The notes under the pieces were generated by a model. The model was given only the letters and a program-made list of their open reading frames with translations, was not told the DNA's origin and made no database searches. The translations under genes were made by a program, and so were the position numbers. From assembly GCA_902579925.1 (NCBI GenBank), contig CACHIS010000002.1:40292-104291 (forward strand): 64,000 bases of DNA. The letters are read 5' to 3'. Shown here piece after piece: positions 46,049 to 55,899 of this stretch. How positions within the stretch are numbered: the stretch's first letter is position 1; every line of letters begins with the position of its first letter. Source of the DNA: an uncultured Pelagibacteraceae bacterium (lineage in GTDB: Bacteria; Pseudomonadota; Alphaproteobacteria; Pelagibacterales; Pelagibacteraceae).

Positions 46049-46822
46049 ATGAATATTAGGACTATTAATTACAACAAAGATATAGCAAGAGTAATAATCA
46101 ATGATCCCAAAACATATAATTCGTTATCAAGTGAAAATCTTAATGATCTAATAAGCACTTTCAAAAAATTAGATAAAGATAAAAAAGTTAAAGTAATAAT
46201 TCTTGAGGGTGCTGGAAAAGGATTTAGTGCAGGCCATAACTTAAAAGAAGTTAAAAATTTAAAGAAAAAAGATAAATACAATAAATTATTTAACCTTTGC
46301 TCAAAGCTAATGCTTCATATAGTCGAGGGTAGAAAGCCTGTTATTGCAAAGGTTCATGGAGCGGCATACGCTGCAGGTTGCCAATTAGTTGCTAGTTGTG
46401 ATCTAGCTTATAGTACTAAAGATGCTATTTTTGCAACACCCGGAGTTAATATAGGATTATTTTGCAGCACACCTATGGTAGCTGTAAGTAGGAAGATTAA
46501 TAAAAAACATATGATGAAAATGCTTCTAACTGGTGAACCAATTAGAGCAAATTATGCAAAAGAAATTGGCTTAATCAATGATTGTTTTACAAAGTCAAAA
46601 CTAAATAGTGAAGTTTTTAAAATTGCAAAAAAGATTTCGACAAAATCTAATCTTACAATTAAAATCGGTAAACAAGCTTTTTATAAACAATTAGAAATGC
46701 CATTAAAAAAAGCTTATTCCTATACAAGTAAAGTGATGACGACAAATATGATGGCTATGGATGCTAAAGAGGGTATTTCAGCTTTTCTTGAAAAAAGAAA
46801 ACCTATTTGGAAAAATAAATAA
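46049..46822 (+). CDS. Enoyl-CoA hydratase-family protein (ECHDC3-like)
   Basis: A 257-residue crotonase-fold protein. SAGHNLKEVK forms the first oxyanion-hole strand, AAGCQLVASCDLAYS the second; ATPGVNIGLFCSTPMVAVSR and the C-terminal EGISAFLEKRKPIW are close to mitochondrial ECHDC3. The DmdD/AcuH-type hydratases of DMSP catabolism belong to the same superfamily but I cannot assign the substrate. It starts 6 bases after the nucleotidyltransferase gene and ends 9 bases before the SBP56 gene. Confidence 0.82.
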   Translation: MNIRTINYNKDIARVIINDPKTYNSLSSENLNDLISTFKKLDKDKKVKVIILEGAGKGFSAGHNLKEVKNLKKKDKYNKLFNLCSKLMLHIVEGRKPVIAKVHGAAYAAGCQLVASCDLAYSTKDAIFATPGVNIGLFCSTPMVAVSRKINKKHMMKMLLTGEPIRANYAKEIGLINDCFTKSKLNSEVFKIAKKISTKSNLTIKIGKQAFYKQLEMPLKKAYSYTSKVMTTNMMAMDAKEGISAFLEKRKPIWKNK

Positions 46823-46831
46823 AATTATATA

Positions 46832-48205
46832 ATGAGCAATATTGAAGAGACTGATAAAAATTGTTGTGGACCTGGATATGCTAGTCCATCCGATGCAATT
46901 AAAGCACCAAATGAAAAACTTTTATATACAATAGCAATTTACACTGGAACTGGAATTCAAAAACCTGATTATCTTGCAACTATTGACGTTGACCCAAACA
47001 GTTCAACTTATTCAAAAGTTATTCATCGTCTAGAGATGCCAGGAATTGGAGATGAATTGCATCATATGGGATGGAACGCATGTTCTTCATGTCATGGTGA
47101 CACTGGGATGAGTAGAAAATATTTATTAGTACCAGGTGTCAGGTCAAATAATATTCACGTAATCGATACTGCGTCTAATCCATTAGCTCCAAAAATTCAT
47201 AAAGTGATTAAAGGTTCAGAAATAAAATCTAAAACAAACTTATCAGGTCCTCATACAGTGCACTGTTTAGGATCTGAAATTATTATTTCTTTTCTTGGTA
47301 ACGCCAAAGGGGAAGCTCCAGGAGGGTATTTACATTTAAATAAAGATTTTGAAATTATAGGAAGGTGGGAAAATTCAATGGGAGATATTCCTTTTAGTTA
47401 CGATTTTTGGTACCAGCCACGTCATAATGTTATGGTTAGTTCAGAGTGGGCTGCTCCTAACACCTTTATGCCAGGTTTTGATCTTGAAGAAGTAGGGCAC
47501 CTAAAATATGGACGAAGACTTCATATTTGGGATTTTAAAAAAAAAGAACCAGTTGAGACGATGTATCTTGGAGAGGATGGTTTAATACCTTTGGAAGTAA
47601 AATTTAAACATGACCCTAATAGTTCTCATGGATTTTGTGGTGCAGCGCTAAGTTCAAATGTTATTCATTTTTGGAAATCTAAAGATGGAAAATGGCAATG
47701 GGAAAAAATTATAGATATAGATAATGAACCTCACCCTGATTGGCCTATTCCAATTCCGGGAGTTATGTCTGCAATCCTTGTTTCAATGGATGATAAATAC
47801 CTTTACTTAAACAATTGGCTTCATGGAGATATGAGACAGTATGATATTACTGATCCCCATAAACCTAAGTTAACAGGGCAAGTGTGGATTGGAGGTCTTT
47901 TAGGAAAAGCACCATTTATAAATGGCGTTAAGATTGCAGGTGGTCCTCAAATGTACCAACTATCTTTAGATGGCAAAAGGATGTATGTAACCACTTCATT
48001 ATTTTCAACTTGGGATAATCAATTTTACCCTGATATAAAAACGCAAGGTGGAGCTATGATCATGATTGACTGTGATGTGAAAAATGGTGGTATGAAAATT
48101 AATAAAGATTTTATTGTTAACTTTGGTGAAGAACCTAATGGTCCAAGCAGATGTCATGAAAGTAGATATCCAGGTGGAGACTGCACAAGTGATATATGGC
48201 TGTAA
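46832..48205 (+). CDS. mtoX: Selenium-binding protein SBP56 / methanethiol oxidase family
   Basis: A 457-residue beta-propeller protein of the SBP56 (SELENBP1) family: DELHHMGWNACSSCHGD (residues 75-90, Cys84 and Cys87), LTGQVWIGG and GGPQMYQLSLDGKRMYVTTSLFS. Bacterial and human members oxidise methanethiol to formaldehyde, H2S and H2O2 in a copper-dependent reaction. No SCO1/SenC or MauG partner, as seen with Hyphomicrobium mtoX, is adjacent; a [2Fe-2S] ferredoxin overlaps its stop by 10 bases. Methanethiol oxidase is the best-supported role; other members are uncharacterised. Confidence 0.8.
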   Translation: MSNIEETDKNCCGPGYASPSDAIKAPNEKLLYTIAIYTGTGIQKPDYLATIDVDPNSSTYSKVIHRLEMPGIGDELHHMGWNACSSCHGDTGMSRKYLLVPGVRSNNIHVIDTASNPLAPKIHKVIKGSEIKSKTNLSGPHTVHCLGSEIIISFLGNAKGEAPGGYLHLNKDFEIIGRWENSMGDIPFSYDFWYQPRHNVMVSSEWAAPNTFMPGFDLEEVGHLKYGRRLHIWDFKKKEPVETMYLGEDGLIPLEVKFKHDPNSSHGFCGAALSSNVIHFWKSKDGKWQWEKIIDIDNEPHPDWPIPIPGVMSAILVSMDDKYLYLNNWLHGDMRQYDITDPHKPKLTGQVWIGGLLGKAPFINGVKIAGGPQMYQLSLDGKRMYVTTSLFSTWDNQFYPDIKTQGGAMIMIDCDVKNGGMKINKDFIVNFGEEPNGPSRCHESRYPGGDCTSDIWL

Positions 48206-48570
48206 AAAAAATTACTATTATCAATCGCGAAAATAAAATTTTTAAGGTTTCTAACAGAAAACCTTTGCTTCAAGAATTGCGTGCACAAGGACTAGATCTT
48301 CCTTATGGTTGTGAATATGGAGGATGCATAACATGTGCTGCAAAACTAATTAAAGGAGAAATAGATCAACGTTCTCAGGTTGCTTTAAATAATCGACAAA
48401 TTAATGACGGTTATGTTGTATTGTGTGTTGCTAAACCAAAAACCGATTGTGAAATTGAAATTGGTGTTGAAAGTCATGATAAACTTTATCGTAATCCTTT
48501 CCTTGACCCACTTGCACCACATGAGCTAAAAGCTGATATAGCAACTCTAAAAGAAGTAAAAAAAAAATAG
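48196..48570 (+). CDS. Plant-type [2Fe-2S] ferredoxin
   Basis: 124 residues. Cluster ligands C39, C44, C47 and C77 in the C-x4-C-x2-C...C arrangement (YGCEYGGCITC, VLCVAKP) give a classic plant/putidaredoxin-like ferredoxin. The C-terminal extension of about 40 residues beyond the ferredoxin fold is unexplained. The start overlaps the SBP56 gene by 10 bases, so it is likely an electron carrier for a neighbouring oxidoreductase. Confidence 0.9.
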   Translation: MAVKKITIINRENKIFKVSNRKPLLQELRAQGLDLPYGCEYGGCITCAAKLIKGEIDQRSQVALNNRQINDGYVVLCVAKPKTDCEIEIGVESHDKLYRNPFLDPLAPHELKADIATLKEVKKK

Positions 48571-48574
48571 ATTA

Positions 48575-49024
48575 ATGGATCATAGCAAACCTTATAGCGA
48601 CGAATATTTAAGAGATATTTTAAAGTCCGTTAAGACTATCGCAATGGTTGGAGCTAGTCCTGATAAAACAAAATTTAGCTATGGTGTTTTAAGAGTGCTG
48701 CATGAAACTGGATATGACATGATACCTGTTAACCCAAAACCAGAAGTCACTGAAATTCGTAATTTAAAAGTATATCCAAATCTTGCATCAATCGATCGTC
48801 CAGTCGATATGGTTGAAGTTTTCAGAAAACCAGAGGATCTTTATGGTGTGGCTGAGGAAGCAATTCTAATTGGCGCCAAGGTGTTATGGGGACAAATTGG
48901 TGTGATCAATCATGAGGCTGCCCGTTTAGCAGAAGAAGCTGGACTTAAAGTTGTTATGGACAGATGTCCAAAGATTGAACTTTTTCGACCATTTTGGAAA
49001 CCACGTCTTGATCAGAAAATATAA
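48575..49024 (+). CDS. CoA-binding domain protein (YccU-like)
   Basis: 149 residues forming a Rossmann-type CoA_binding_2 domain: TIAMVGASPDKTKFSYGVLR at the N-terminus, PVNPKP, RPVDMVEVFRKPED and LWGQIGV. These proteins bind CoA or acyl-CoA; no catalytic role is known. It is cotranscribed with the SBP56 and ferredoxin genes (4-base gap). Confidence 0.88.
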   Translation: MDHSKPYSDEYLRDILKSVKTIAMVGASPDKTKFSYGVLRVLHETGYDMIPVNPKPEVTEIRNLKVYPNLASIDRPVDMVEVFRKPEDLYGVAEEAILIGAKVLWGQIGVINHEAARLAEEAGLKVVMDRCPKIELFRPFWKPRLDQKI

Positions 49025-49035
49025 ATTTTATTTAG

Positions 49036-49509
49036 ATGTTAAAAAAAATTAAAATAATATTTAATTTTTTTGTTGTATTTTTGATATCAATTTCAATTTC
49101 TAAATCTGAAATACTTAAGCCAAGCAGTAATATAAAACCTTCTGAGGTTGTTAAGATACAATTGCTTGGTTTGCAAAATAATAATGATGGATTTGAGGAT
49201 AGTGGAATAGAGCAGACATGGAATTTTGCCCATCCAAATAATAAAAAAGCAACAGGTCCTTTAGATAAATTTAAAAGAATGATAAAAAGTAATAGTTATC
49301 AAATGATGATAAATCACATAAGCCATACTATTACAGAAATAAGAGGTGGCGACAATTGGGTACAATTTGAAGTTATTATATTAGATAATAAAAAAATTTA
49401 TCACAAATTTAATTGGCAGGTTGAAAAATATACAGAGGATGGACCTCTGAAAGACTGTTGGCTAACTACCATGGTATCAAGTCCAGTATCTCTGGGAAGT
49501 TCAATTTGA
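49036..49509 (+). CDS. Exported DUF4864-like protein
   Basis: 157 residues with an N-terminal signal (hydrophobic residues 8-20, cleavage around SKS). The central region contains QTWNFAHPNNKKATGPLDKFKRM, resembling the F-A-x-P...G-x-x-x-F-x-x-M pattern of DUF4864 proteins, and WQVEKYTEDG. Function unknown; the family call is tentative. It sits between the CoA-binding and dimethylglycine-dehydrogenase genes. Confidence 0.6.
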   Translation: MLKKIKIIFNFFVVFLISISISKSEILKPSSNIKPSEVVKIQLLGLQNNNDGFEDSGIEQTWNFAHPNNKKATGPLDKFKRMIKSNSYQMMINHISHTITEIRGGDNWVQFEVIILDNKKIYHKFNWQVEKYTEDGPLKDCWLTTMVSSPVSLGSSI

Positions 49510-49563
49510 ACTATTGATACAATTTTGTTTCGAAATGAATAAAAATTTAGTAGAAATCAAATT

Positions 49564-51996
49564 ATGAAAAGTAAAACTAAAGTAGTTGTCGTAGGTGGTG
49601 GAGTTGTTGGAGTAAGTGCTCTTTATCATCTAGCTAAAAAAGGATGGTCTGATGTTGTTTTAATTGAGAGAAAAGAACTTACCTCAGGTTCTACTTGGCA
49701 CGCTGCGGGGTTATTGCCACTTTTTAATATGAGCTATTCAGTTGGTCAGCTTCATAAATATGCTGTAAATCTCTATAAAAAGTTAGAGGAAGAGACTGGA
49801 AAAAATGTTGGTTTTAGTGTTGTTTCAAATATTCGTTTAGCAAGCACTAAAGATAGAATGGACGAATATCACCAATACGCAGGAGTGGCAAAAACGATAG
49901 GGGTAGACGTAAAATTTTTAACACCTCAACAAGTAAAAGAAATTTGGCCTTTATGTCATACTGATGATTTAGTTGGAGCTATACAACATCCAGAAGATGG
50001 ATACATTCAACCTGCTGACTTAACGCAAGCTTTGGCAACAGGAGCAAGAAATAAAGGAGCCGAAATTTATAGAAACACTGCAGTTTTATCAATGAAACAA
50101 AATAAAGATGGATGGATTGTTGAAACAGATAAAGGTTCAATTGAATGCGAACATGTTATTTCTTGTTCGGGTAATTTTGCGAGACAAACCGGTGAAATGG
50201 TAGGATTAGATATTCCAGTTATACCCGTAGAACATCAATACATTGTCACAGAACCACATCCTAAAATACAAAAAAGAAAAAAAGAAGGTCTCCCTGAGAT
50301 GGGTGTTTTAAGAGATAGTGATAGCAGATGGTATATGAGAGAAGAAGCTGGCGGATTAATACTTGGTCCATATGAAGATGGTGCACCCGCTTGTTATCTT
50401 GAAGGGCCATCTAAAAATTCTGAGTATGAATTATTTCAAGAAGATTTGGATAGACTCGCACCTCATATTGAAGGAGCAATACATAGAGTGCCTGCATTTG
50501 GTGAAGTAGGAGTAAAAAAAGTTTACAATGGAGCAATTTGTTATACCCCTGATGGAAATCCAATAGTTGGGCCAGCTTGGGGATTAAAAAATTTTTGGAT
50601 TAATGAGGGCCATAGCTTTGGTATTACTGCAGCTGGTGGCGCAGGATGGCAGTTAGCAGAGTGGATAATAGATGGAGAACCAACAATTGACATGCTTGGT
50701 GTTGAACCTAGACGTTATGGAAATTACGTAACTAAATCCTATCTAAAAGCAAAAAATGAAGAGGCTTACAGTCACGTCTTTATAACCCATTATCCAGATG
50801 AAGAAAGACCTGCAGCAAGACCTTTAAGGACTTCACCATGTTACGAAAGAATGAAAAATTTAGGTGCGGTGTTTGGACAAAAGTTTGGTTGGGAAAGACC
50901 AAACTTTTTTGCAACTGATGGTATGGAGCAGAAAGATGATTGGTCTTTTAGAAGATCTAAGTGGTTCGATGCGATTAAAAAAGAGTGCGAAAATGTAAAA
51001 GAAAATGTTGGTCTTTTAGATATGACCGCTTTTGCAAAGTGTAGAATAAGAGGTCCAAAAGCAGAGGAATTTTTAGATTACTTAGTTGCAAATAAGCTTC
51101 CAAAAAAAATTGGAAGAATAAATTTATGTCATGCTCTTAATACTAAAGGAGGAGTACATTCAGAATTTACTATCATGAAGGAGGCTGAGAATAGATATTA
51201 TTTAGTTTCTGCAGGTGCAAACCTAAGATTAGATCATGACTGGATTCAAAAATGGATGCCCACAGATGGCTCAGTTATATTTGAGGATTTAACAAATAGC
51301 ACAGGTGTGCTTGTTGTGGCCGGACCTAAAGCAAGAGAATTAATGCAGAAAGTTTCAACAGATGATTTTTCTGGTGAAAATTTTAAATGGTTAACAGCTA
51401 AAAATGTCAACGTTGGATATGCTCCTGTTAACGCTATGAGAGTAAACTTCGTAGGCGAATTAGGCTGGGAATTACACCATCCAATTGAATATCAGAACCA
51501 TATATTTGACAAATTAATGGAAGCAGGAAAAAATTTGGGAATAAAACCTTTTGGAATTAGAGCAATGAATAGTTTGAGACTTGAAAAATCTTACAAATTA
51601 GTAGGCACAGAATTATCTATTGAATATTCTCCCTACGAATCAGGTTTAGATAGATTTATTCATCCCAACAAAGGTAATTTCATAGGGCTTGAGGCATTAA
51701 ATAAGTGGAGAGAAAAAGGATTTGATAATAAGTTAGTTACATTAGAAGTTCACAATACAACTGACTCAGATGTTTTGGGAAACAACCCGATCTATAAAGA
51801 TGATAAAGTTGTAGGAAGAGCAACTAGTGGTGAGTATGGATTTAGATTAGACAAATCAATAGCATTAGCAATGGTCAAACCTAATCTTGCTAATGTTGGT
51901 GAAAAACTTAAAGTCGATATATTAGGAAAGATGTATGAGGCAACAATTTTAGAAGAAGGCCCATATGATGTTGAAAATAAATTATTGAGAGCTTAA
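49564..51996 (+). CDS. dmgdh: Dimethylglycine/sarcosine dehydrogenase-type flavoprotein with GcvT domain
   Basis: 810 residues. The N-terminal FAD-binding oxidoreductase ([20 protein letters not shown]) keeps the STWHAAGL motif with His46, the position of the covalent FAD-His in mammalian DMGDH. The C-terminal half (about 430-810) is a GcvT-type folate domain ([40 protein letters not shown]). It oxidatively demethylates dimethylglycine or a similar N-methylated amine, loading formaldehyde on THF. It is followed without a gap by both ETF subunits and by ETF-QO. A related sarcosine-type substrate cannot be excluded. Confidence 0.87.
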   Translation: MKSKTKVVVVGGGVVGVSALYHLAKKGWSDVVLIERKELTSGSTWHAAGLLPLFNMSYSVGQLHKYAVNLYKKLEEETGKNVGFSVVSNIRLASTKDRMDEYHQYAGVAKTIGVDVKFLTPQQVKEIWPLCHTDDLVGAIQHPEDGYIQPADLTQALATGARNKGAEIYRNTAVLSMKQNKDGWIVETDKGSIECEHVISCSGNFARQTGEMVGLDIPVIPVEHQYIVTEPHPKIQKRKKEGLPEMGVLRDSDSRWYMREEAGGLILGPYEDGAPACYLEGPSKNSEYELFQEDLDRLAPHIEGAIHRVPAFGEVGVKKVYNGAICYTPDGNPIVGPAWGLKNFWINEGHSFGITAAGGAGWQLAEWIIDGEPTIDMLGVEPRRYGNYVTKSYLKAKNEEAYSHVFITHYPDEERPAARPLRTSPCYERMKNLGAVFGQKFGWERPNFFATDGMEQKDDWSFRRSKWFDAIKKECENVKENVGLLDMTAFAKCRIRGPKAEEFLDYLVANKLPKKIGRINLCHALNTKGGVHSEFTIMKEAENRYYLVSAGANLRLDHDWIQKWMPTDGSVIFEDLTNSTGVLVVAGPKARELMQKVSTDDFSGENFKWLTAKNVNVGYAPVNAMRVNFVGELGWELHHPIEYQNHIFDKLMEAGKNLGIKPFGIRAMNSLRLEKSYKLVGTELSIEYSPYESGLDRFIHPNKGNFIGLEALNKWREKGFDNKLVTLEVHNTTDSDVLGNNPIYKDDKVVGRATSGEYGFRLDKSIALAMVKPNLANVGEKLKVDILGKMYEATILEEGPYDVENKLLRA

Positions 51997-52745
51997 TGAA
52001 AATTTTAGTCGCAGTAAAAAGGGTTATAGATTACAACGTTCAAATTAGAGTAAAAGAAGATAATACAGGAGTAGTTACAGACAATGTTAAAATGTCTACA
52101 AACCCACCTGATGATAACGCAATAGAGGAAGCGGTAAAAATTAAAGAAGCAGGAAAAGCTACTGAGGTTATAGCAGTAAGCGTTGGAGAAGAAAAAGCTC
52201 AAGAGACAGTTCGTAAAGCTTTGGCAGTTGGTGCAGATAAAGGGATCCTAATAAAAACTGATGGAGTTTTAGAACCTTTAGCTGTTTCAAAATTATTACA
52301 GAAAATTGTTGAAAAAGAAAAACCCGATTTAGTTTTTATGGGTAAACAAGCTATTGATGATGATTGTAATCAAACAGGTCAAATGTTAAGTGCTTTATTA
52401 AATTGGCCACAAGCTACGTTTGCATCTAAGATCGAAATAAAAGATAAAAAATTAGAAGTGACTAGGGAAATTGATGAAGGACTAGAAACAATAGAAATAG
52501 GTATCCCAGCGATAGTTACGTGTGACTTAAGATTAAACGAACCTAGATATGCGTCCTTACCCAACATTATGAAGGCAAAGAAAAAACCAATTGAACAGAT
52601 AAATGCGTCAGATTTGGGAGTAGATACCTCACCAAGAATCGAGCATATTAAAGTTGAAGAGCCACCTAAGAGAAAAGCTGGAATAAAAGTTTCCAGTGTA
52701 GCTGAGCTGGTTCAAAAATTAAAAAATGAAGCGAAAGTTATTTGA
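51996..52745 (+). CDS. etfB: Electron transfer flavoprotein, beta subunit
   Basis: 249 residues: [19 protein letters not shown] at the start, [41 protein letters not shown] and [12 protein letters not shown]. This forms the AMP-binding subunit of ETF, which accepts electrons from FAD dehydrogenases. It overlaps the dimethylglycine dehydrogenase by 1 base, indicating dedicated coupling. Confidence 0.96.
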   Translation: MKILVAVKRVIDYNVQIRVKEDNTGVVTDNVKMSTNPPDDNAIEEAVKIKEAGKATEVIAVSVGEEKAQETVRKALAVGADKGILIKTDGVLEPLAVSKLLQKIVEKEKPDLVFMGKQAIDDDCNQTGQMLSALLNWPQATFASKIEIKDKKLEVTREIDEGLETIEIGIPAIVTCDLRLNEPRYASLPNIMKAKKKPIEQINASDLGVDTSPRIEHIKVEEPPKRKAGIKVSSVAELVQKLKNEAKVI

Positions 52746-53698
52746 TGTCAGTTTTATTAATAGCAGAACATAATAACCAAGATTTAAAACCGTTTACCCT
52801 TAATGCAGTTACAGCAGCTTCTCAAATGGGAGATGACCTACATGCATTAATTATTGGTCAAAATTGTGGAAATGCAACAAAAAAATTGTCAGAATTACCG
52901 TTAGTCAAAAAAGTTATTCAAGTAGAAGCACCCCATTATGAAAACTTTGTTGCTGAAAATTTTGCACCTGTAATATTAAAGTTAGCAGAAAATTATTCAC
53001 ACATTGTTTGTTCAGCTAATACTTTTGGAAAAAATTTAATGCCAAGAATTGCAGCTTCTTTAGACACATCGCAAGTTAGTGATATTATTAAAGTAATATC
53101 ACAAGATACTTTTTTAAGACCTATTTATGCTGGGAATGCTTTTGCAACTGTAAAAAGTAAAGACTCAAAAAAATGTATCACAATAAGACCAACCTCTTTT
53201 GATCCATGTGAAGTTTCAGGCGGATCAGCACCTATAGAAAAAGCTGAAGCAAGTGAAGAATTTAATCATACAAAATTTATTAAAAGAGAGGAAATCAAGT
53301 CTGATAGACCAGAGCTGGGAACAGCTAGAGTAGTAGTCTCTGGCGGCAGGGGTATGCAAAGTGGAGATAATTTTAAATTAATTACGTCATTGGCTGATAA
53401 ATTAAATGCAGCTATTGGCGCTTCTAGAGCAGCAGTTGATGCTGGTTATATTGGTAATGATCACCAGGTAGGTCAAACAGGAAAAGTCGTTGTGCCAGAT
53501 TTATATATAGCTGTCGGCATATCGGGAGCTATTCAACATTTGGCTGGAATGAAGGAAAGTAAGGTGATTGTTGCAATTAACAAAGATGGAGAAGCACCAA
53601 TTTTTAGTGTAGCTGACTATGGTCTTGAGGCCGATCTTTTTGATGCAGTTCCGCAATTCTTAGACGAATTGAACAAATTAAACACTATACAAAAATAA
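52742..53698 (+). CDS. etfA: Electron transfer flavoprotein, alpha subunit
   Basis: 318 residues: FAD-binding signature [50 protein letters not shown], and [15 protein letters not shown]. The length is standard. It overlaps etfB by 4 bases. Confidence 0.96.
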   Translation: MMSVLLIAEHNNQDLKPFTLNAVTAASQMGDDLHALIIGQNCGNATKKLSELPLVKKVIQVEAPHYENFVAENFAPVILKLAENYSHIVCSANTFGKNLMPRIAASLDTSQVSDIIKVISQDTFLRPIYAGNAFATVKSKDSKKCITIRPTSFDPCEVSGGSAPIEKAEASEEFNHTKFIKREEIKSDRPELGTARVVVSGGRGMQSGDNFKLITSLADKLNAAIGASRAAVDAGYIGNDHQVGQTGKVVVPDLYIAVGISGAIQHLAGMKESKVIVAINKDGEAPIFSVADYGLEADLFDAVPQFLDELNKLNTIQK

Positions 53699-53720
53699 TT
53701 TAATCTGTAAAAAATCTAGT

Positions 53721-55340
53721 ATGTCCAGAGAGTCAATGGAATATGATGTTATAATAGTTGGTGGTGGACCATCAGGTCTATCCACTGCAATAAAATTAAA
53801 GCAACTAAATTCTAATTTAAATGTTTGTATTTTAGAAAAAGCATCTGAAATTGGAGCTCATATTTTAAGCGGGAATGTTTTTGAAACACGAGCACTAGAC
53901 GAATTAGTTCCTAATTGGAAAGATTTAAATTCTCCGATCAAAACTAAGGTTACAAAAGAAAAATTCTTATTTTTAGGTAAATCAAAATCTTTAAGCTGGC
54001 CAACATGGTTACTTCCTTCAGTTCAAAAAAATCATAACAATTATATTATAAGCCTTGCTAATTTATGTAGATGGCTTGGGGAACATGCAGAAAGTCTTGG
54101 AGTTGAAATTTTTCCAGGATTTCCTGCTAGTGAAATCTTATTTAACGAGGATGGGTCAGTTAAAGGAGTAGCTACTCAAGACATGGGTATTGATAAACAA
54201 GGTAAAAAAAAAGATAGTTTTGAGCCAGGCATGGAGCTGATAGGTAAAGTTACAGTTTTTGCTGAAGGTTGTAGAGGTCATTTAGGTAAACAACTAATTA
54301 AAAAGTTTAATCTTAATGAAGGAAAAGATCCTCAACAATATGGTATTGGTTTTAAAGAAATTTGGGAAATCGATGAAAAAAATCATGAGGAAGGATTAGT
54401 GATGCATACTGCAGGGTGGCCTTTAGATAATAACACATACGGTGGAAGTTTTATTTATCATGCTGAAAATAAACAAGTGTTTTTAGGTTATGTAATTGGT
54501 TTAGACTATCAAAATCCACACTTATCTCCTTTCGAAGAGTTTCAAAGATTTAAAACACATCCATCAATAAAAAAAATAATTGAGGGTGGAAAAAGAATTT
54601 CTTACGGTGCAAGAGCTTTAATTGAAGGTGGTATACAAAGTTTACCAAAAATGTATATGCCTGGAGCTTTACTTATAGGTTGTGATGCTGGAACTCTTAA
54701 CATGCCAAAAATTAAAGGTTCTCATACAGCAATGAAAAGCGGGATAATAGCTGCTGAAGTAATTAACGAGCATGTTGAAGAAAAAAAAGATTTATCAATT
54801 TATGAGGAGAGGTTTAAAAAAAGTTGGTTATTTAAAGAGTTGCATGAAGCAAGAAACGTTAAGCCAAGTTTTAGTTGGGGTTTAATATTAGGAATAATTT
54901 TCACTGGAATTGACCAAATTTTATTTAGAGGCAAGCTTCCATTCACTTTAAAACACAAGCACGCTGATCATGAGACTTTGAAACCCGCAAATGAAATGCC
55001 AAAAATTGATTACCCAAAACCTGATAACATTATCACATTTGATAAAACGACATCTGTTTATTTGACTGGTACCAATCATGAAGATAATCAGCCAGTGCAT
55101 CTTCAGCTTAAAGACCAAGATTTACCAATAAAATATACTCTTGAAAAATATGATGAACCTGCACAAAGGTATTGTCCGGCAGGAGTTTATGAGGTTCAAA
55201 AAGAAAATAATGTAAATAAATTTGTAATAAATGCACAAAATTGCATTCATTGTAAAACTTGCGATATCAAAGAACCCTCGCAAAATATAGTTTGGGTTAC
55301 GCCTGAAGGTGGTGGAGGTCCAAAATATGGCAATATGTGA
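53721..55340 (+). CDS. Electron transfer flavoprotein-ubiquinone oxidoreductase
   Basis: 539 residues: N-terminal FAD motif VIIVGGGPSGLSTAIKL, SGNVFETRALDELVP, GAHILSG, VTVFAEGCRGHLGKQL; C-terminal [4Fe-4S] domain with CPAGVYE and NCIHCKTCDIKEPSQNI. It passes electrons from reduced ETF to ubiquinone in the inner membrane, completing the demethylation electron route from dimethylglycine dehydrogenase. A membrane-inserting loop at WLLPSVQKNHN is inferred. The stop abuts the convergent 55-residue ORF. Confidence 0.96.
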   Translation: MSRESMEYDVIIVGGGPSGLSTAIKLKQLNSNLNVCILEKASEIGAHILSGNVFETRALDELVPNWKDLNSPIKTKVTKEKFLFLGKSKSLSWPTWLLPSVQKNHNNYIISLANLCRWLGEHAESLGVEIFPGFPASEILFNEDGSVKGVATQDMGIDKQGKKKDSFEPGMELIGKVTVFAEGCRGHLGKQLIKKFNLNEGKDPQQYGIGFKEIWEIDEKNHEEGLVMHTAGWPLDNNTYGGSFIYHAENKQVFLGYVIGLDYQNPHLSPFEEFQRFKTHPSIKKIIEGGKRISYGARALIEGGIQSLPKMYMPGALLIGCDAGTLNMPKIKGSHTAMKSGIIAAEVINEHVEEKKDLSIYEERFKKSWLFKELHEARNVKPSFSWGLILGIIFTGIDQILFRGKLPFTLKHKHADHETLKPANEMPKIDYPKPDNIITFDKTTSVYLTGTNHEDNQPVHLQLKDQDLPIKYTLEKYDEPAQRYCPAGVYEVQKENNVNKFVINAQNCIHCKTCDIKEPSQNIVWVTPEGGGGPKYGNM

Positions 55341-55508
55341 TTAATTTTTTAAAAATTTTGTAAGAATTAAAATTATTCCAATAACTCCAATCCAAATTAT
55401 AAGATTCTTTAAAAAAACTTTTTTATTCCTATTTGCGTAATAAAAACCTGGAAAGACCAACGTAATCACTAGCAAAAGATAAATAGTCGTCAAAATGTTG
55501 TCACTCAT
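55341..55508 (-). CDS. 55-residue two-TM small membrane protein
   Basis: ATG at 55508, TAA at 55341-55343. Two hydrophobic helices (TTIYLLLVITLVFPGFYYA and LIIWIGVIGIILIL) flank a basic loop (NRNKKVFLKN). The layout recalls the N-terminal membrane segment of alphaproteobacterial TIGR02281-type aspartic proteases, but the protease part is absent, so this is only a resemblance. It lies 13 bases after the DUF2237 gene and its stop touches the convergent ETF-QO stop. Confidence 0.6.
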   Translation of the reverse strand: MSDNILTTIYLLLVITLVFPGFYYANRNKKVFLKNLIIWIGVIGIILILTKFLKN

Positions 55509-55521
55509 AATTAAATTTGTC

Positions 55522-55899
55522 TTAAGAAAGATCTATTGCAAATTTTTTGAGAGTCTCAATTGGTAAAACTTTTAATGTATTTTGATGGGTTCTCTTTAAA
55601 AAAATAGGACAACCTTTTCCTGCATCAACTGCCCTAGCATACCAAGTTGCACAAACACACCAACCATCTCCATCTTTTAAACCTGGAAATCCAAATTCGG
55701 GATGAGGTGTAATTAAATCATTTCCTGCTTCTTTACACCACTCAAGAAATTCTGTTGTAACTTTTGCACAGACTGTATGTAATCCATGATCATTTTCATC
55801 AGTATTACAACAACCATCTCTATACCACCCTGTCAAAGGGTTATTTGAGCATAATTCTAAATTTTCACCTAGAACATTTTTTTGTAATTTATTTTCCAT
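55522..55899 (-). CDS. DUF2237-family protein
   Basis: 125 residues from the ATG at 55899; an upstream ATG at 55932 would overlap the preceding gene by 44 bases and adds atypical residues. Conserved family segments: NPLTGWYRDGCCNTDENDHG, HTVCAK, FLEWCKEAGNDLITPHPEFGFPGL and GDGWCVCATWYARAV. Five or six Cys suggest metal binding or disulfides. The function of the family is unknown. It overlaps the 2OG-oxygenase-like gene by 11 bases. Confidence 0.88.
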   Translation of the reverse strand: MENKLQKNVLGENLELCSNNPLTGWYRDGCCNTDENDHGLHTVCAKVTTEFLEWCKEAGNDLITPHPEFGFPGLKDGDGWCVCATWYARAVDAGKGCPIFLKRTHQNTLKVLPIETLKKFAIDLS

